A DNA stretch of 64,000 nucleotides from the NCBI GenBank assembly GCA_044227925.1, contig JBGAVW010000004.1, positions 80,143 to 144,142 of the forward strand, read 5' to 3'. Below the pieces are notes generated by a model. The model worked only from the letters and a program-made list of their open reading frames with translations. It did not search any database and was not told where the DNA came from. Positions 53,840 to 63,378 of the stretch are shown in pieces (position 1 is the stretch's first letter; each line of letters begins with the position of its first letter). The position numbers and the translations under genes are program-made. This stretch comes from JADJLQ01 sp044227925. GTDB taxonomy: Bacteria; Bacteroidota; Bacteroidia; Chitinophagales; Saprospiraceae.

Positions 53840-54745
53840 TTACTTTTCTTCATTGGTCAACATTGCCTGGTTTCGGAATTGTTCCGGGGTCAAACCCGTT
53901 CTTTGTTTAAAAAAAACATAAAAATGATTTGGGTTTTCAAAGGTCAGTTCATAGGCAATTTCCTTTATGCTCAACCGGGTTGATGATAAATACGTTTTTG
54001 CTCTGTGTAATTTTAATTGAATAATATACTGGGCTGGTGTAAGGCCGGTATAAATTTTGAACATTCGGCGAAACCAGGAATAACTTACATTGAGTTCGTC
54101 TGCAATTTCTTCAATATTAATTGCTTTAGCAAACCTTTCCCTCATCAGAAATTTTGCTTTGTTCATTTTGTTGCTTATTTCCTTGTCAGCAAAATAATTA
54201 TTCTGTTTGAGGTAATAAATTAATCCCAGCATATTGATCGTAATTCCTGAAATTACCTGCTGATAGGATATTTGCTCCTGATTTGCAAATTGAATGGCCT
54301 GATTATAGAGTTCAATTAAATTCTCATTCAACCCGATTTTTAGTACAGATTCTTGTTTTCTTAAAAAATTATTTTTGATCAAACGGTCAGCAAACTCCCC
54401 TCTAAAATGGATCCAGTAACATTGCCAGCCAATGTCTGCTATAGGCTCATAGGTATGCCACTCCCCTGGAAATACCAGTGCCAGGGAACCTGGTCCAACA
54501 ATTATATTTTTTTCATATTTGCTGCTAAATAATCCCTTGCCATCAATAAAGTATATTAATCCATATTCCGGCATTACCCTTCCTTTTTTAGGGTCATATA
54601 AATACCCTGGCGGATGACCCGATGGAGGAAAAGTATCAAATGGTTTTACTATTTGAAAGCCAACTGTAGATACCGACAGCCCCCAGGATTCATCGAGTTC
54701 ACTTATTGTTAAGTACTTTAAGCTTTCTAATAAGTTTCGACTCAT
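53840..54745 (-). CDS. AraC family transcriptional regulator
   Basis: 301 residues, cytoplasmic. An N-terminal cupin-like sensor (about 20-150, with IVGPGSLALVFPGEWHTYEP) and a C-terminal pair of helix-turn-helix motifs (about 195-290: INIEEIADELNVSYSWFRRM and LSIKEIAYELTFENPNHFYV, then KQRTGLTPEQFRNQ). Such proteins switch sugar-use genes on when a mono- or oligosaccharide binds the cupin. It is divergent from susC across a 611-base gap and upstream of the sulfatase and operon, so it most likely controls this locus. Rhamnose or a rhamnose-containing sugar is a reasonable but unproven inducer. Confidence 0.9.
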   Translation of the reverse strand: MSRNLLESLKYLTISELDESWGLSVSTVGFQIVKPFDTFPPSGHPPGYLYDPKKGRVMPEYGLIYFIDGKGLFSSKYEKNIIVGPGSLALVFPGEWHTYEPIADIGWQCYWIHFRGEFADRLIKNNFLRKQESVLKIGLNENLIELYNQAIQFANQEQISYQQVISGITINMLGLIYYLKQNNYFADKEISNKMNKAKFLMRERFAKAINIEEIADELNVSYSWFRRMFKIYTGLTPAQYIIQLKLHRAKTYLSSTRLSIKEIAYELTFENPNHFYVFFKQRTGLTPEQFRNQAMLTNEEK

Positions 54746-55356
54746 ATCACCATTTTGTAATTAAAGCATGAACTAATTCATTCTAAATAGTACAGGTCCG
54801 AGATATACGTAAACCTCGAATTCTCCTTAAATATACACAAAATAGTCAGCTGCATTTTTGGTGTATAAAATTATAGTGTCTGGTCTTAACACATATATGC
54901 GGTTGTGTCAAAAAACAAAGTGATTGAATCAAATTAATGAGTTCAGGTTATTTTATGGGTCATATCTTTATTAACATTCCATTGTAAAATGGTATTCGAT
55001 TGGCTAAAATAGCAAAAGTAGCTATAGTTTAAAATGTCCTAATTAAGAGGAAAAGGGAACGATATTGAAGAAAGGCAAGTCAATGGAAAGTATTGAAAAG
55101 CGATAATGATGGTTATACAGGAATAAAGAATCCGAAATGCAAATCGTTTTTCAGATGGACAAGTTAAAAGGCTTTTGGAAACAAAAAACAAAGTGAGGAA
55201 GAAAAATATACGGTAATTGTGATTATAAGTACTTCGGATGGTTAGCATTGGCAATGCTTAATCATCGATTCAAGTAATCATAATTGAATTTACCTAACCC
55301 TGAATTTATAAGAGCCTGAAAATATAATATTTATAAACCAATAAATTGTCAAGTAT
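54746..55356. other. Regulatory gap between araC-type gene and susC
   Basis: 611 AT-rich bases. TATACAC (54832-54838) and GTGTATA (54861-54867) form an inverted repeat with a 22-base spacer, a possible operator. No full TTTG/TAnnTTTG promoter was found for susC, which would fit dependence on an activator. A 71-codon reading frame on the minus strand (55039-55254) has no recognisable protein features and is not called. Confidence 0.4.
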
Positions 55357-58300
55357 ATGAAATTTACATTGCTACTTCACTTAAGGTATATTACCAAATT
55401 CACTTTGTTTGGTTTTTTTCTGCCTTGTTTTTTTTGTTCAACATTGTGGGCAAAGGAAACGAATACATCTTTGGAAAATGAAAGGGATCCTGCTGGTATT
55501 AACAGATCTCAATCTCGCAGTCTTGATGATATCATGATTACAGGTACTATAACAGATGAAAATGGGATAGGTTTGCCTGCTGCAACCATTTTGGAAAAAG
55601 GTACTGATAACGGTACTGTTTCAGATAATGATGGGAAATACACTATCAAAGTAAAAGACCAAAATAGCATCCTGGTTTTTTCATACCTGGGCTATGAAAG
55701 CCATGAGGTAGGTGTGGGATCATTATCGGTCATTGATGTAAAAATGGAATCCAATGCCAGGAGTATTGAGGATATAGTAATAGTAGGATATGGAACCCAG
55801 AAAAAAATCAATTTGACTGGTGCGATATCGAGTATTTCATCAAAAGATATAGCGGCCCGGCCCGTGGCCAGTACGCAACAATCATTGCAGGGGCTCATTC
55901 CTAATCTGAATATTTCTGTATCTAATGCAGGAGGAGAACCCGGTGCTGCTTTGGATATGAGTATACGGGGCTTACAATCTTTTGGTGGCAGCAATGCACC
56001 GTTTGTGCTGGTAGATAATATAGTAATGGATATAAATAATGTAAATCCAAACGATATTGAATCCATTACAGTATTGAAAGATGCTGCCTCTTCAGCCATT
56101 TATGGTGCCAGGGCTGCCTATGGGGTGATCTTAATTACTACAAAATCAGGTAAAGGAAGCAAAGGCCGTGCTAATGTTTCCTATTCGACTAATATGGCTC
56201 TGTCGCGACCTGTACAAGTTCCTAAATTGGTTGATGCGATGACCTTTGCCCATGTTGCAAATGATGCTGCTAAGAACATTGGAAGCGCGCCCTGGTATAA
56301 TGCAGACGCACTTGACCGCCTGGCTAAAAACATTGCCAATCCCGGAAGCGCACCGGTAATGTTTGGACGAGCTGATGGTTTGACCTGGAATATAGGATCT
56401 ATGGGCCTTGGAGCCGCCGCCAATACCGATTGGTATGATATACTTTATAAAGATTATTCCTCAAGACAAAAACACGATTTGAATATTTCCGGCTCTACAG
56501 AAAAGATGGATTATTATTTATCTACCGGTTGGTATGGTGAGCAAGGATTGCTCAGACATGGTAATGAATCGTATAATCGTTATAATTTCGATGGAAAAAT
56601 AAATGCTCAGGCTACTTCATGGGCAAAACTAGGTGTTCTCTTTAAATACAATTATGGTGCACAGGAATTTCCATGGCAGCAGGATTTGGGTCGCGGACGC
56701 ATCTATGATATGATGTCCAAATTAAAACCAACCATGCCAGCCAAATATCCAGGCACAGATATTTGGACTGATGAGAGCAGGATAGCAGAGTGGCAAGCAC
56801 AAAGAGATAATACTACAAATACCCAGATGGTGCTTGCCCCTAGAATCGTACTGGAACCCATCAAAGGCTGGGTCACCAATCTCGAGTTTAATTATACTAC
56901 CAGTAATAATCGCCAGGTACTTTCATCTAAACAGTGGTTTTGGCTTCGCCCGAATGGTGAATTGGCAAATGGAGTAGCTAAACCAGCCACTTCATACCGA
57001 CCAAGATTATACACGGACACCTATTTATCACCCAATCTATATTCTACCTATACCAAAAGCTTTGGAAAACATAACATTTCTGCATTAGTTGGATATCAGC
57101 AAGAGAGATACGATTATTTTGGCTTGAATGCCGATGCGCTATACTTACTCAGCGATAATGTTCCATCAATAAATACCGCCGTGGGTACAAAAACAGTCAG
57201 CGACGCGCAAGGATATTGGGCTACCCAAAGTGGTTTCGGCAGATTGAGTTATAATTTTGATGAAAAGTATTTGATAGAAGCGAATTTCCGGGCAGACGGT
57301 TCTTCCAGATTTGAACCAGGTAAACAGTGGGGCAAATTTCCATCGGTTTCGGCCGGATGGGTACCATCAAAAGAAAAATTCTTCCCACTTAAAAATGTCA
57401 TCAATTTTTTCAAGCTCAGAGGATCTTTTGGTGAATTGGGAAATCAGAATGTAGCGAACTATCTCTATATCCCCACATTAGGTATCAATCAAAGCTCATT
57501 TTTATTCAGTGGCCAACGGCTTTGGACAGTGACTGCCCCTAATATTTCCAGTGTCAATTTGACCTGGGAGAAAGTAAAGACATTGGATTTTGGGACAGAT
57601 TTAGCTTTTTTAGGGAATAAATTCACCACTAGTTTTGACTGGTATGAATCACATACTACCAATTTAGTGGGTCCTGGCCCCGCCGTTCCTGCAGTATTGG
57701 GCACAGCTGTACCAAGGGAAAATTCAGGAGAAATCAGAACCAGGGGATTTGAACTTGAGCTCAGCTGGAAAGATAATATAGGCGACTTTTATTATCAGAT
57801 TGGCGGTAATCTAGCGAATAATAGAAGTGTAGTAATGTCATATAACAACCCGACTAAAATTTTAAGTACTTTTTACCCAGGTCAACAAATAGGAGAGATA
57901 TGGGGTTATAATACGGCAGGATTATTCCAAACAAATGACGAATCAGCCAACTGGCCATCGCAATCTTTTATATGGGCCGGAAAATGGAATGCAGGAGATT
58001 TGAAATACGTAGATCTCGATAAAAGCGGTGCGATCAATAATGGTAAAAACACTGCTGATGATCATGGGGATATGTTGGTCATTGGCAACCAAAACCCACA
58101 ATATTTATTCGGAATCAATGGAAGTGCCAGATGGAAAGGTCTTGATTTTTCGGTTTTCTTTCAGGGGGTTGGAAAACAAGATTTATATATATCAGAAATC
58201 TTTAATGGAAATATCTTCAGAGGACCTGCTAATGGACCATTCCATATGATGGTATATCCTGAACATTTGGATTATTGGAGAGATGCCTCAAGTCCATTAG

Positions 58301-58626
58301 GTGCTAATCCCAACGCTTATTATGCAAAACCCTATTCTGTATTTGATGGTGATAATAGTAAAGCACATGGCAGACCTACAGACCGGTATTTACAGAACGG
58401 TGCCTATATGCGGATGAAAAACATCAGGCTTGGATATGAGATTCCCGGCAAACTTACCAATAAGGCATTGATCAAAAAGGCAAATATCTATTTTTCAGGT
58501 GAAAACCTGTTTATATTTAAAAACATGGATTTACTGGATCCTGAACAAACAGGAGGAAGAAATGGTGATGGTCGTACTTACCCGCTATCAAAAGCATATT
58601 CATTAGGATTAAATCTTAACTTTTAA
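55357..58626 (+). CDS. SusC/RagA family TonB-linked outer-membrane receptor
   Basis: 1089 residues. N-terminal leader, then a carboxypeptidase-like regulatory domain (about 62-125: ITGTITDENGIGLPAATIL, GKYTIKVKDQNSILVFSYLG), a plug (GYGTQKKINLTGAISSISS, QSLQGLIPNLNIS, then AIYGARAAYGVILITTKSG) and a long 22-strand-type barrel ending in SKAYSLGLNLNF. It imports oligosaccharides through the outer membrane with the SusD lid, powered by TonB. The susD gene follows after 11 bases. Position next to sulfatases and a rhamnosidase points to a sulfated, rhamnose-containing glycan. Confidence 0.96.
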   Translation: MKFTLLLHLRYITKFTLFGFFLPCFFCSTLWAKETNTSLENERDPAGINRSQSRSLDDIMITGTITDENGIGLPAATILEKGTDNGTVSDNDGKYTIKVKDQNSILVFSYLGYESHEVGVGSLSVIDVKMESNARSIEDIVIVGYGTQKKINLTGAISSISSKDIAARPVASTQQSLQGLIPNLNISVSNAGGEPGAALDMSIRGLQSFGGSNAPFVLVDNIVMDINNVNPNDIESITVLKDAASSAIYGARAAYGVILITTKSGKGSKGRANVSYSTNMALSRPVQVPKLVDAMTFAHVANDAAKNIGSAPWYNADALDRLAKNIANPGSAPVMFGRADGLTWNIGSMGLGAAANTDWYDILYKDYSSRQKHDLNISGSTEKMDYYLSTGWYGEQGLLRHGNESYNRYNFDGKINAQATSWAKLGVLFKYNYGAQEFPWQQDLGRGRIYDMMSKLKPTMPAKYPGTDIWTDESRIAEWQAQRDNTTNTQMVLAPRIVLEPIKGWVTNLEFNYTTSNNRQVLSSKQWFWLRPNGELANGVAKPATSYRPRLYTDTYLSPNLYSTYTKSFGKHNISALVGYQQERYDYFGLNADALYLLSDNVPSINTAVGTKTVSDAQGYWATQSGFGRLSYNFDEKYLIEANFRADGSSRFEPGKQWGKFPSVSAGWVPSKEKFFPLKNVINFFKLRGSFGELGNQNVANYLYIPTLGINQSSFLFSGQRLWTVTAPNISSVNLTWEKVKTLDFGTDLAFLGNKFTTSFDWYESHTTNLVGPGPAVPAVLGTAVPRENSGEIRTRGFELELSWKDNIGDFYYQIGGNLANNRSVVMSYNNPTKILSTFYPGQQIGEIWGYNTAGLFQTNDESANWPSQSFIWAGKWNAGDLKYVDLDKSGAINNGKNTADDHGDMLVIGNQNPQYLFGINGSARWKGLDFSVFFQGVGKQDLYISEIFNGNIFRGPANGPFHMMVYPEHLDYWRDASSPLGANPNAYYAKPYSVFDGDNSKAHGRPTDRYLQNGAYMRMKNIRLGYEIPGKLTNKALIKKANIYFSGENLFIFKNMDLLDPEQTGGRNGDGRTYPLSKAYSLGLNLNF

Positions 58627-58637
58627 ATGTACCGAAA

Positions 58638-60371
58638 ATGAAAAAGATATTTAACATCTCAATATTGACATTAGCTATTTTATTTGTTACCTCTTCCTGT
58701 AAAAAGGATTTCCTGGATTTAACTCCTGCTGATCAGATTTCTGATCCTGAATTCTGGAAATCAACTCAGGACATGGAACTCTATGTGAACGGTTTATATT
58801 CTGTACTTCCAGGTTGGTTGGGAAGTGGATCTGGTGGTAATCCTTTACTCGATGCAGGCACAGAAATGGCTGTTGCTGTTGGCTTATGGTTGCCGACTAA
58901 AAATCGACTGGACGGTACAATAAATTTACCTGCAAGTGGTGGTGGATGGAGTTGGGCTGATGTGCGCAATGTGAATTATTTTTTGGAAAACGCCAATCGG
59001 GTACCGGACGGTGGACTCAAGGATCATTATACCGGTGAAGCTTATTTTTTCAGGGCCTGGAATTATTTTACCCTGCTCAAACAATTTGGTGATTTGCCAA
59101 TTATAACCAAACCACTCTCAACTGATAATAAAGATGCTTTATATGGACCGCGGAGTTCCAGAACAGAAGTAGCCAATTTCATAATCAGTGATCTGGATCT
59201 CGCCGTTACCAAGTTAAAGAAAAAATCGGAAGTACCAGCTCAGCGGATAAGCAGGGATATTGCCAATTTGTTTTTAGCCAGGGTCGCTTTGTACGAAGGT
59301 ACCTGGGAAAAGTATCATAAAAACGATGTGTTTAAAGGTACCACAGACGGTACCGCTTTTCTTACCAAAGCAGCACAGGCCGCAAAAGCAGTGATGGACG
59401 GTGGCATTTATTCCCTTGCTACCGGAAACCCAAACCAGGTTTATCATGACCTTTTTAATCAAATTAATTTAAGTACGAATCCGGAAATATTACTGTGGAG
59501 GAGTTATAGCGCTGCACAGGGAGATGCATTTACCAATCAATTGTGGAATTGGCCTCATGGCTCAGGATATACTCAGGATATGGTGCGTTCATATTTATGT
59601 AAGGATGGCTTACCCATCGCGCTAAGTCCACTTTACAAAGGGGAAAATGACATACGGGATGTAATTAGCAACAGGGACCCAAGGTTAGTGCAAAGCATTA
59701 TGAATCCAGGTGATCCCATATTGATTAATTTAAAAAATGATACGACGAAATACAGTTTGCCTACTTTAGGGGGAGCACAAAACAATCCAACAGGTTATGA
59801 ATCACAGAAATTCCGACGCACTCAGTTAGATCCAAGTACCGGAAACCCGAGTGGAGAACTTGCTTATATTATTTTCAGATATGCAGAAGCGTTGATGATT
59901 TATGCAGAAGCCAGAGCAGAATTAGGCTTGTTGACCCAGGGGGATCTTGATCTGACTATTAATAAACTAAGGAGCAGGGTAGGTATGCCACCAATGACAT
60001 TAGCGTCTATTCCTGTGGATCCCAACTGGCCTGATTATGGCTATTCTTTATCAAATGTGTTACAGGAAATCAGAAGAGAGCGGGCAGCAGAATTAATGAC
60101 TGAGGGATTCCGGTTAGATGATTTAATGCGTTGGGCTGCTCATAAATTATTTGCTGGCAAGCGGCCTAAAGGAGCTTATTATTCTGCAGAATTAAAAGCA
60201 GCATTCCCTAATTTAGTGGTGGATGCGAATAATTTTCTTGATCCATATAAAACTGCTCTCAGTGGGCCAAATGGTGGATGGGGCTTTAATCCTGCAAAAA
60301 ATTATTTGATGCCGATTCCAACAAATGAATTGACCTTAAATACGGCGTTGAAACAAAACCCGGGTTGGTAA
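58638..60371 (+). CDS. SusD/RagB family glycan-binding lipoprotein
   Basis: 577 residues. The leader ends in LFVTSSCKKDFLDLTP, a lipobox followed by the typical SusD start. Helical TPR-like segments (TGEAYFFRAWNYFTLLKQFGD, RDIANLFLARVALYEGTWE) and the C-terminal RPKGAYYSAELKAAFP and NPAKNYLMPIPTNELTLN segments are family features. It forms the surface lid of the SusC receptor and captures the glycan. A strong terminator lies 34 bases after the stop codon, so susC-susD is a two-gene operon. Confidence 0.96.
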   Translation: MKKIFNISILTLAILFVTSSCKKDFLDLTPADQISDPEFWKSTQDMELYVNGLYSVLPGWLGSGSGGNPLLDAGTEMAVAVGLWLPTKNRLDGTINLPASGGGWSWADVRNVNYFLENANRVPDGGLKDHYTGEAYFFRAWNYFTLLKQFGDLPIITKPLSTDNKDALYGPRSSRTEVANFIISDLDLAVTKLKKKSEVPAQRISRDIANLFLARVALYEGTWEKYHKNDVFKGTTDGTAFLTKAAQAAKAVMDGGIYSLATGNPNQVYHDLFNQINLSTNPEILLWRSYSAAQGDAFTNQLWNWPHGSGYTQDMVRSYLCKDGLPIALSPLYKGENDIRDVISNRDPRLVQSIMNPGDPILINLKNDTTKYSLPTLGGAQNNPTGYESQKFRRTQLDPSTGNPSGELAYIIFRYAEALMIYAEARAELGLLTQGDLDLTINKLRSRVGMPPMTLASIPVDPNWPDYGYSLSNVLQEIRRERAAELMTEGFRLDDLMRWAAHKLFAGKRPKGAYYSAELKAAFPNLVVDANNFLDPYKTALSGPNGGWGFNPAKNYLMPIPTNELTLNTALKQNPGW

Positions 60372-60404
60372 AAAGTAAAAATGTAGTATTACATTGTTAA
60401 GCAT

Positions 60405-60448
60405 AAAACAAAGCCTGTGTTTATTTTTCTTACAGGCTTTGTTTTTTT
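60405..60448 (+). terminator. Intrinsic terminator of susC-susD
   Basis: AAAACAAAGCCTGT (60405-60418) and ACAGGCTTTGTTTT (60432-60445) form a perfect 14-bp stem with a 13-base loop, the right arm running into a T tract. Because the stem is A-rich on the left, it may work in both directions. Confidence 0.9.
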
Positions 60449-60466
60449 ATTTTATAATCAAATGCA

Positions 60467-61726
60467 ATGAATAAAAGAAACTTTATTAAGAATTCGGTTT
60501 TTACAGGGCTTGGGGGAATGCTGAGCTATGACATATTGGTTAAAACTATTAAAAATAGTGCTGATGTGCCAGTGGCAGTATTGTCCGGAGATGAAAATTT
60601 TTGGGCAACCATTCGTAACGCGTACAAATTAAAACCCGATTATATAAATCTGGAAAACGGGTATTACAATTTTATTCCGGAGCAAACGTTGGAAAAATAT
60701 ATTGGACATATCAGAGAGGTTAATTACCATGGGTCCTATTACATGAGAAATTTTCGCGTAAAAACCAGAAAGGCAATGGCCGCCAAACTTGCAGAAATTG
60801 CCGGTTGCCCTGCAGACGAATTGATACTTACCCGAAATACTACAGAATCCCTTGATTTGGTTATAAGTGGATTTCCATGGAAAAAAGGCAATGAAGCCAT
60901 CATGGCTGAGCAAGATTATGGTACTATGCGATTTATGTTTAACCAGGTTGCAAAAAGATATGGAGTCATCAATAGGGTAGTGTCTGTCCCTAATCTGCCC
61001 CAGTCAGATGAGGAGATAGTGAAACTGTATGAATCAGCCATTACACGGAAAACCAAACTGCTCATGGTATCGCATATGGTTAATATTACCGGGCAAATAT
61101 TACCTATCCGGAAAATTTGTGACATGGCACATAAGCATGGAGTAAAAGTATTGGTTGATGGCGCACATTCATTTGGTCATTTTAAATTCTCTATACAAGA
61201 TCTGAATTGCGATTATTTTGGTAGCAGCCTGCATAAATGGATGTCGGTGCCACTCGGATGCGGAATACTTTATGTAAAGAAGGAAAATATAAGTTCTATT
61301 TGGCCTTTATTGGCAGGAGGTGATAGCAGCCCGGACGATATCAACAGATTGGGACATGTGGGCACTCATCCTGCACATACAGATCTAGCCATCGACGCTG
61401 CAATTGAATTTTATAATCTATTGGGTGCAGAGAGAAAGGAGGCACGACTAAGATTTCTGCAAAATTACTGGACATCAAAGGTTAGAGACCTTCCTCATAT
61501 TCAAGTAAACACGCCGGCAGATCCTGCCCGTGCCTGTGGAATAGCCAATGTAGGAATCAAAGGAATGAAACCATCTGAATTGGCGGATACATTATTTAAA
61601 AAATATAAAATATTTACGGTACCCATTGATGGTCATGGAGTACAGGGTTGCAGGATTACGCCAAATGTGTATACCTCTACTGATGAATTGGATGTGTTTG
61701 TAAAGGCATTGACTGAAATGCATTGA
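60467..61726 (+). CDS. Class V aminotransferase-fold PLP enzyme with export leader
   Basis: 419 residues. The leader MNKRNFIKNSVFTGLGGML resembles a Tat signal (KR). Core segments: YINLENGYYNFIPEQTLEKY, DELILTRNTTESLDLVISGF, AHKHGVKVLVDGAHSFGHF and SLHKWMSVPLGCGILYV with PLP Lys257. This order and GxH pattern resemble isopenicillin-N-epimerase/cysteine-desulfurase-like proteins, an epimerase or lyase of amino acids or peptides. It lies 95 bases after the susD stop and past the terminator, and 55 bases before the M28 peptidase gene, so it more likely belongs with the peptidase. Confidence 0.78.
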   Translation: MNKRNFIKNSVFTGLGGMLSYDILVKTIKNSADVPVAVLSGDENFWATIRNAYKLKPDYINLENGYYNFIPEQTLEKYIGHIREVNYHGSYYMRNFRVKTRKAMAAKLAEIAGCPADELILTRNTTESLDLVISGFPWKKGNEAIMAEQDYGTMRFMFNQVAKRYGVINRVVSVPNLPQSDEEIVKLYESAITRKTKLLMVSHMVNITGQILPIRKICDMAHKHGVKVLVDGAHSFGHFKFSIQDLNCDYFGSSLHKWMSVPLGCGILYVKKENISSIWPLLAGGDSSPDDINRLGHVGTHPAHTDLAIDAAIEFYNLLGAERKEARLRFLQNYWTSKVRDLPHIQVNTPADPARACGIANVGIKGMKPSELADTLFKKYKIFTVPIDGHGVQGCRITPNVYTSTDELDVFVKALTEMH

Positions 61727-61781
61727 CTTTAAACACCTTTTCTGAAACAATTTTAATCTTATCATTAAATTTTATACTCCA

Positions 61782-63359
61782 GTGAAATTTTTTAATGCTT
61801 TCAGTTTAGTTCTCTTGATTGTTTTTCCGGTTATCCTATTTACCCAAACAGAAAATATCGACCTGGAAGTGATGACAAAAATCAGAAACGAAGGATTGCA
61901 AAATTCAAAAGTAATGGATATTGCATTTCAGGTTACTGAAGTATGTGGACCAAGGGTTACCAATTCGCAAGGATATAGGTGTGCTGCCCAATATGCTAAA
62001 AACCAATTAACGCAATGGGGATTGATTAATTCCAGATTGGATCCATGGGGAGAATTTGGAAAGGGATGGGACTTAAAAAAATCCTATGTAGCGATCATAT
62101 CACCCTGGTACAGGTCACTTATAGCCTATCCGAAAGCCTGGTCATCCGGCACTAATGGGCCTCAAACAGGTGGAGTGCTCTTAATCTCAGCGAAAGATTC
62201 AAGCGAACTGAATGCATATCGTGGAAAACTTAAAGGGAAGGTGTTGATAGTCGATGATCTGATTCATTATGAACCCGAATTTAAACCCAATCCTGAGCGT
62301 CGTAACGATGAAGAGTTGAAAAAACTGAGTGAAGTGAAAGAGGCAGAAGATATGGCTACTTTGCGCAGAAGGATGGAAAGAAACAGAGCTCAAAATGGTA
62401 TTTCAAGAGAAGTGATTACCGCTCTAAAAAAAATGGCTATAAAAGAAGGTGCTATAGCTTTATTGAGCTCAGCTGCGGATAATAATGGTGGGACCGTGTT
62501 TGTATTGCAGGCAGGTCCTTATAAAATATCTGACCCGGCCAATTTTTTAGACATTGCCATCGGCCTCGAAGATTATAATATGATGGTTCGTTTATTGAGA
62601 AATAATACTCCCGTGAAAATGGAAGTAGATGTAAAAACGGCATTCCAGACAAAAGATGCACAAGGATATAATGTGATAGCTGAAATTCCCGGTGTGGACC
62701 CTGATTTAAAAGACGAAGTAGTGATGCTCGGTGCACATCTTGATTCATGGCCTGCAGCCAATGGTGCTACAGATAATGCAGCTGGGGTCAGTGCCATGAT
62801 GGAAGCAATACGCATATTAAAAGCCATCGGTATACAACCCAGAAGGACTATTCGTATTGCCCTGTGGAGCGGAGAAGAACAGGGACTATTGGGATCCAGA
62901 GGTTATGTAAAGAAAACGTTTGGTGATTTCGCCACCATGAAATTATTGCCGGCCTACTATAAACTGTCAGTTTATTTTAATTTAGATTATGGCACCGGAA
63001 AAGTACTTGGAATCAGCTTGCAAGGTAATGAAGCAGCCCGAACCATTTTTGAAGAATGGTTTGTCCCGTTCCATGATCTTCGGGCCAAAACGGTTACCAT
63101 TCAAAAATTAGGGAGTACAGATCATGTATCCTTTGATGCAATTGGATTACCCGGGTTTCAATTTATCCAGGATAGATTAAGATTCCAGCACAGCAATATG
63201 GACAGCTACGATCATTTGAGTGCTGATGATCTCAAACAATCAGCTACTATTGTGGCTGCATTTGTATTCAATGCTGCCATGCGGGATCAGAAATTACCAA
63301 GGAAAGATTTACCAAAGGTGAATTCGATAGATCCGACATCGGGGTTTAGTAAGCAGTGA
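61782..63359 (+). CDS. M28 family metallopeptidase, secreted
   Basis: 525 residues, GTG start with a clear leader (MKFFNAFSLVLLIVFPVIL). A PA-like insert domain covers about 120-250, including VLLISAKDSSELNAYRGKL. The zinc site is complete: His319 and Asp321 in GAHLDSW, the bridging Asp in TDNAAGVSAM, Glu pair in WSGEEQGLLGSRG, and His448 in STDHVSFDAIG. It should cleave amino acids or dipeptides from peptides in the envelope. A diverged copy of the last 60 codons lies 450 bases downstream. Confidence 0.92.
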   Translation: MKFFNAFSLVLLIVFPVILFTQTENIDLEVMTKIRNEGLQNSKVMDIAFQVTEVCGPRVTNSQGYRCAAQYAKNQLTQWGLINSRLDPWGEFGKGWDLKKSYVAIISPWYRSLIAYPKAWSSGTNGPQTGGVLLISAKDSSELNAYRGKLKGKVLIVDDLIHYEPEFKPNPERRNDEELKKLSEVKEAEDMATLRRRMERNRAQNGISREVITALKKMAIKEGAIALLSSAADNNGGTVFVLQAGPYKISDPANFLDIAIGLEDYNMMVRLLRNNTPVKMEVDVKTAFQTKDAQGYNVIAEIPGVDPDLKDEVVMLGAHLDSWPAANGATDNAAGVSAMMEAIRILKAIGIQPRRTIRIALWSGEEQGLLGSRGYVKKTFGDFATMKLLPAYYKLSVYFNLDYGTGKVLGISLQGNEAARTIFEEWFVPFHDLRAKTVTIQKLGSTDHVSFDAIGLPGFQFIQDRLRFQHSNMDSYDHLSADDLKQSATIVAAFVFNAAMRDQKLPRKDLPKVNSIDPTSGFSKQ

Positions 63360-63378
63360 GGTAATTATTTTTAGGTAA

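Noticed and set aside
55039..55254. 71-codon minus-strand reading frame in the gap before susC
   Set aside because: Hydrophobic by chance in AT-rich sequence, no leader or lipobox pattern, no promoter, and it covers a region expected to be regulatory.
54746..55356. Riboswitch or small RNA before susC
   Set aside because: No conserved aptamer core or strong nested stem could be recognised; only a 7-bp inverted repeat is evident.
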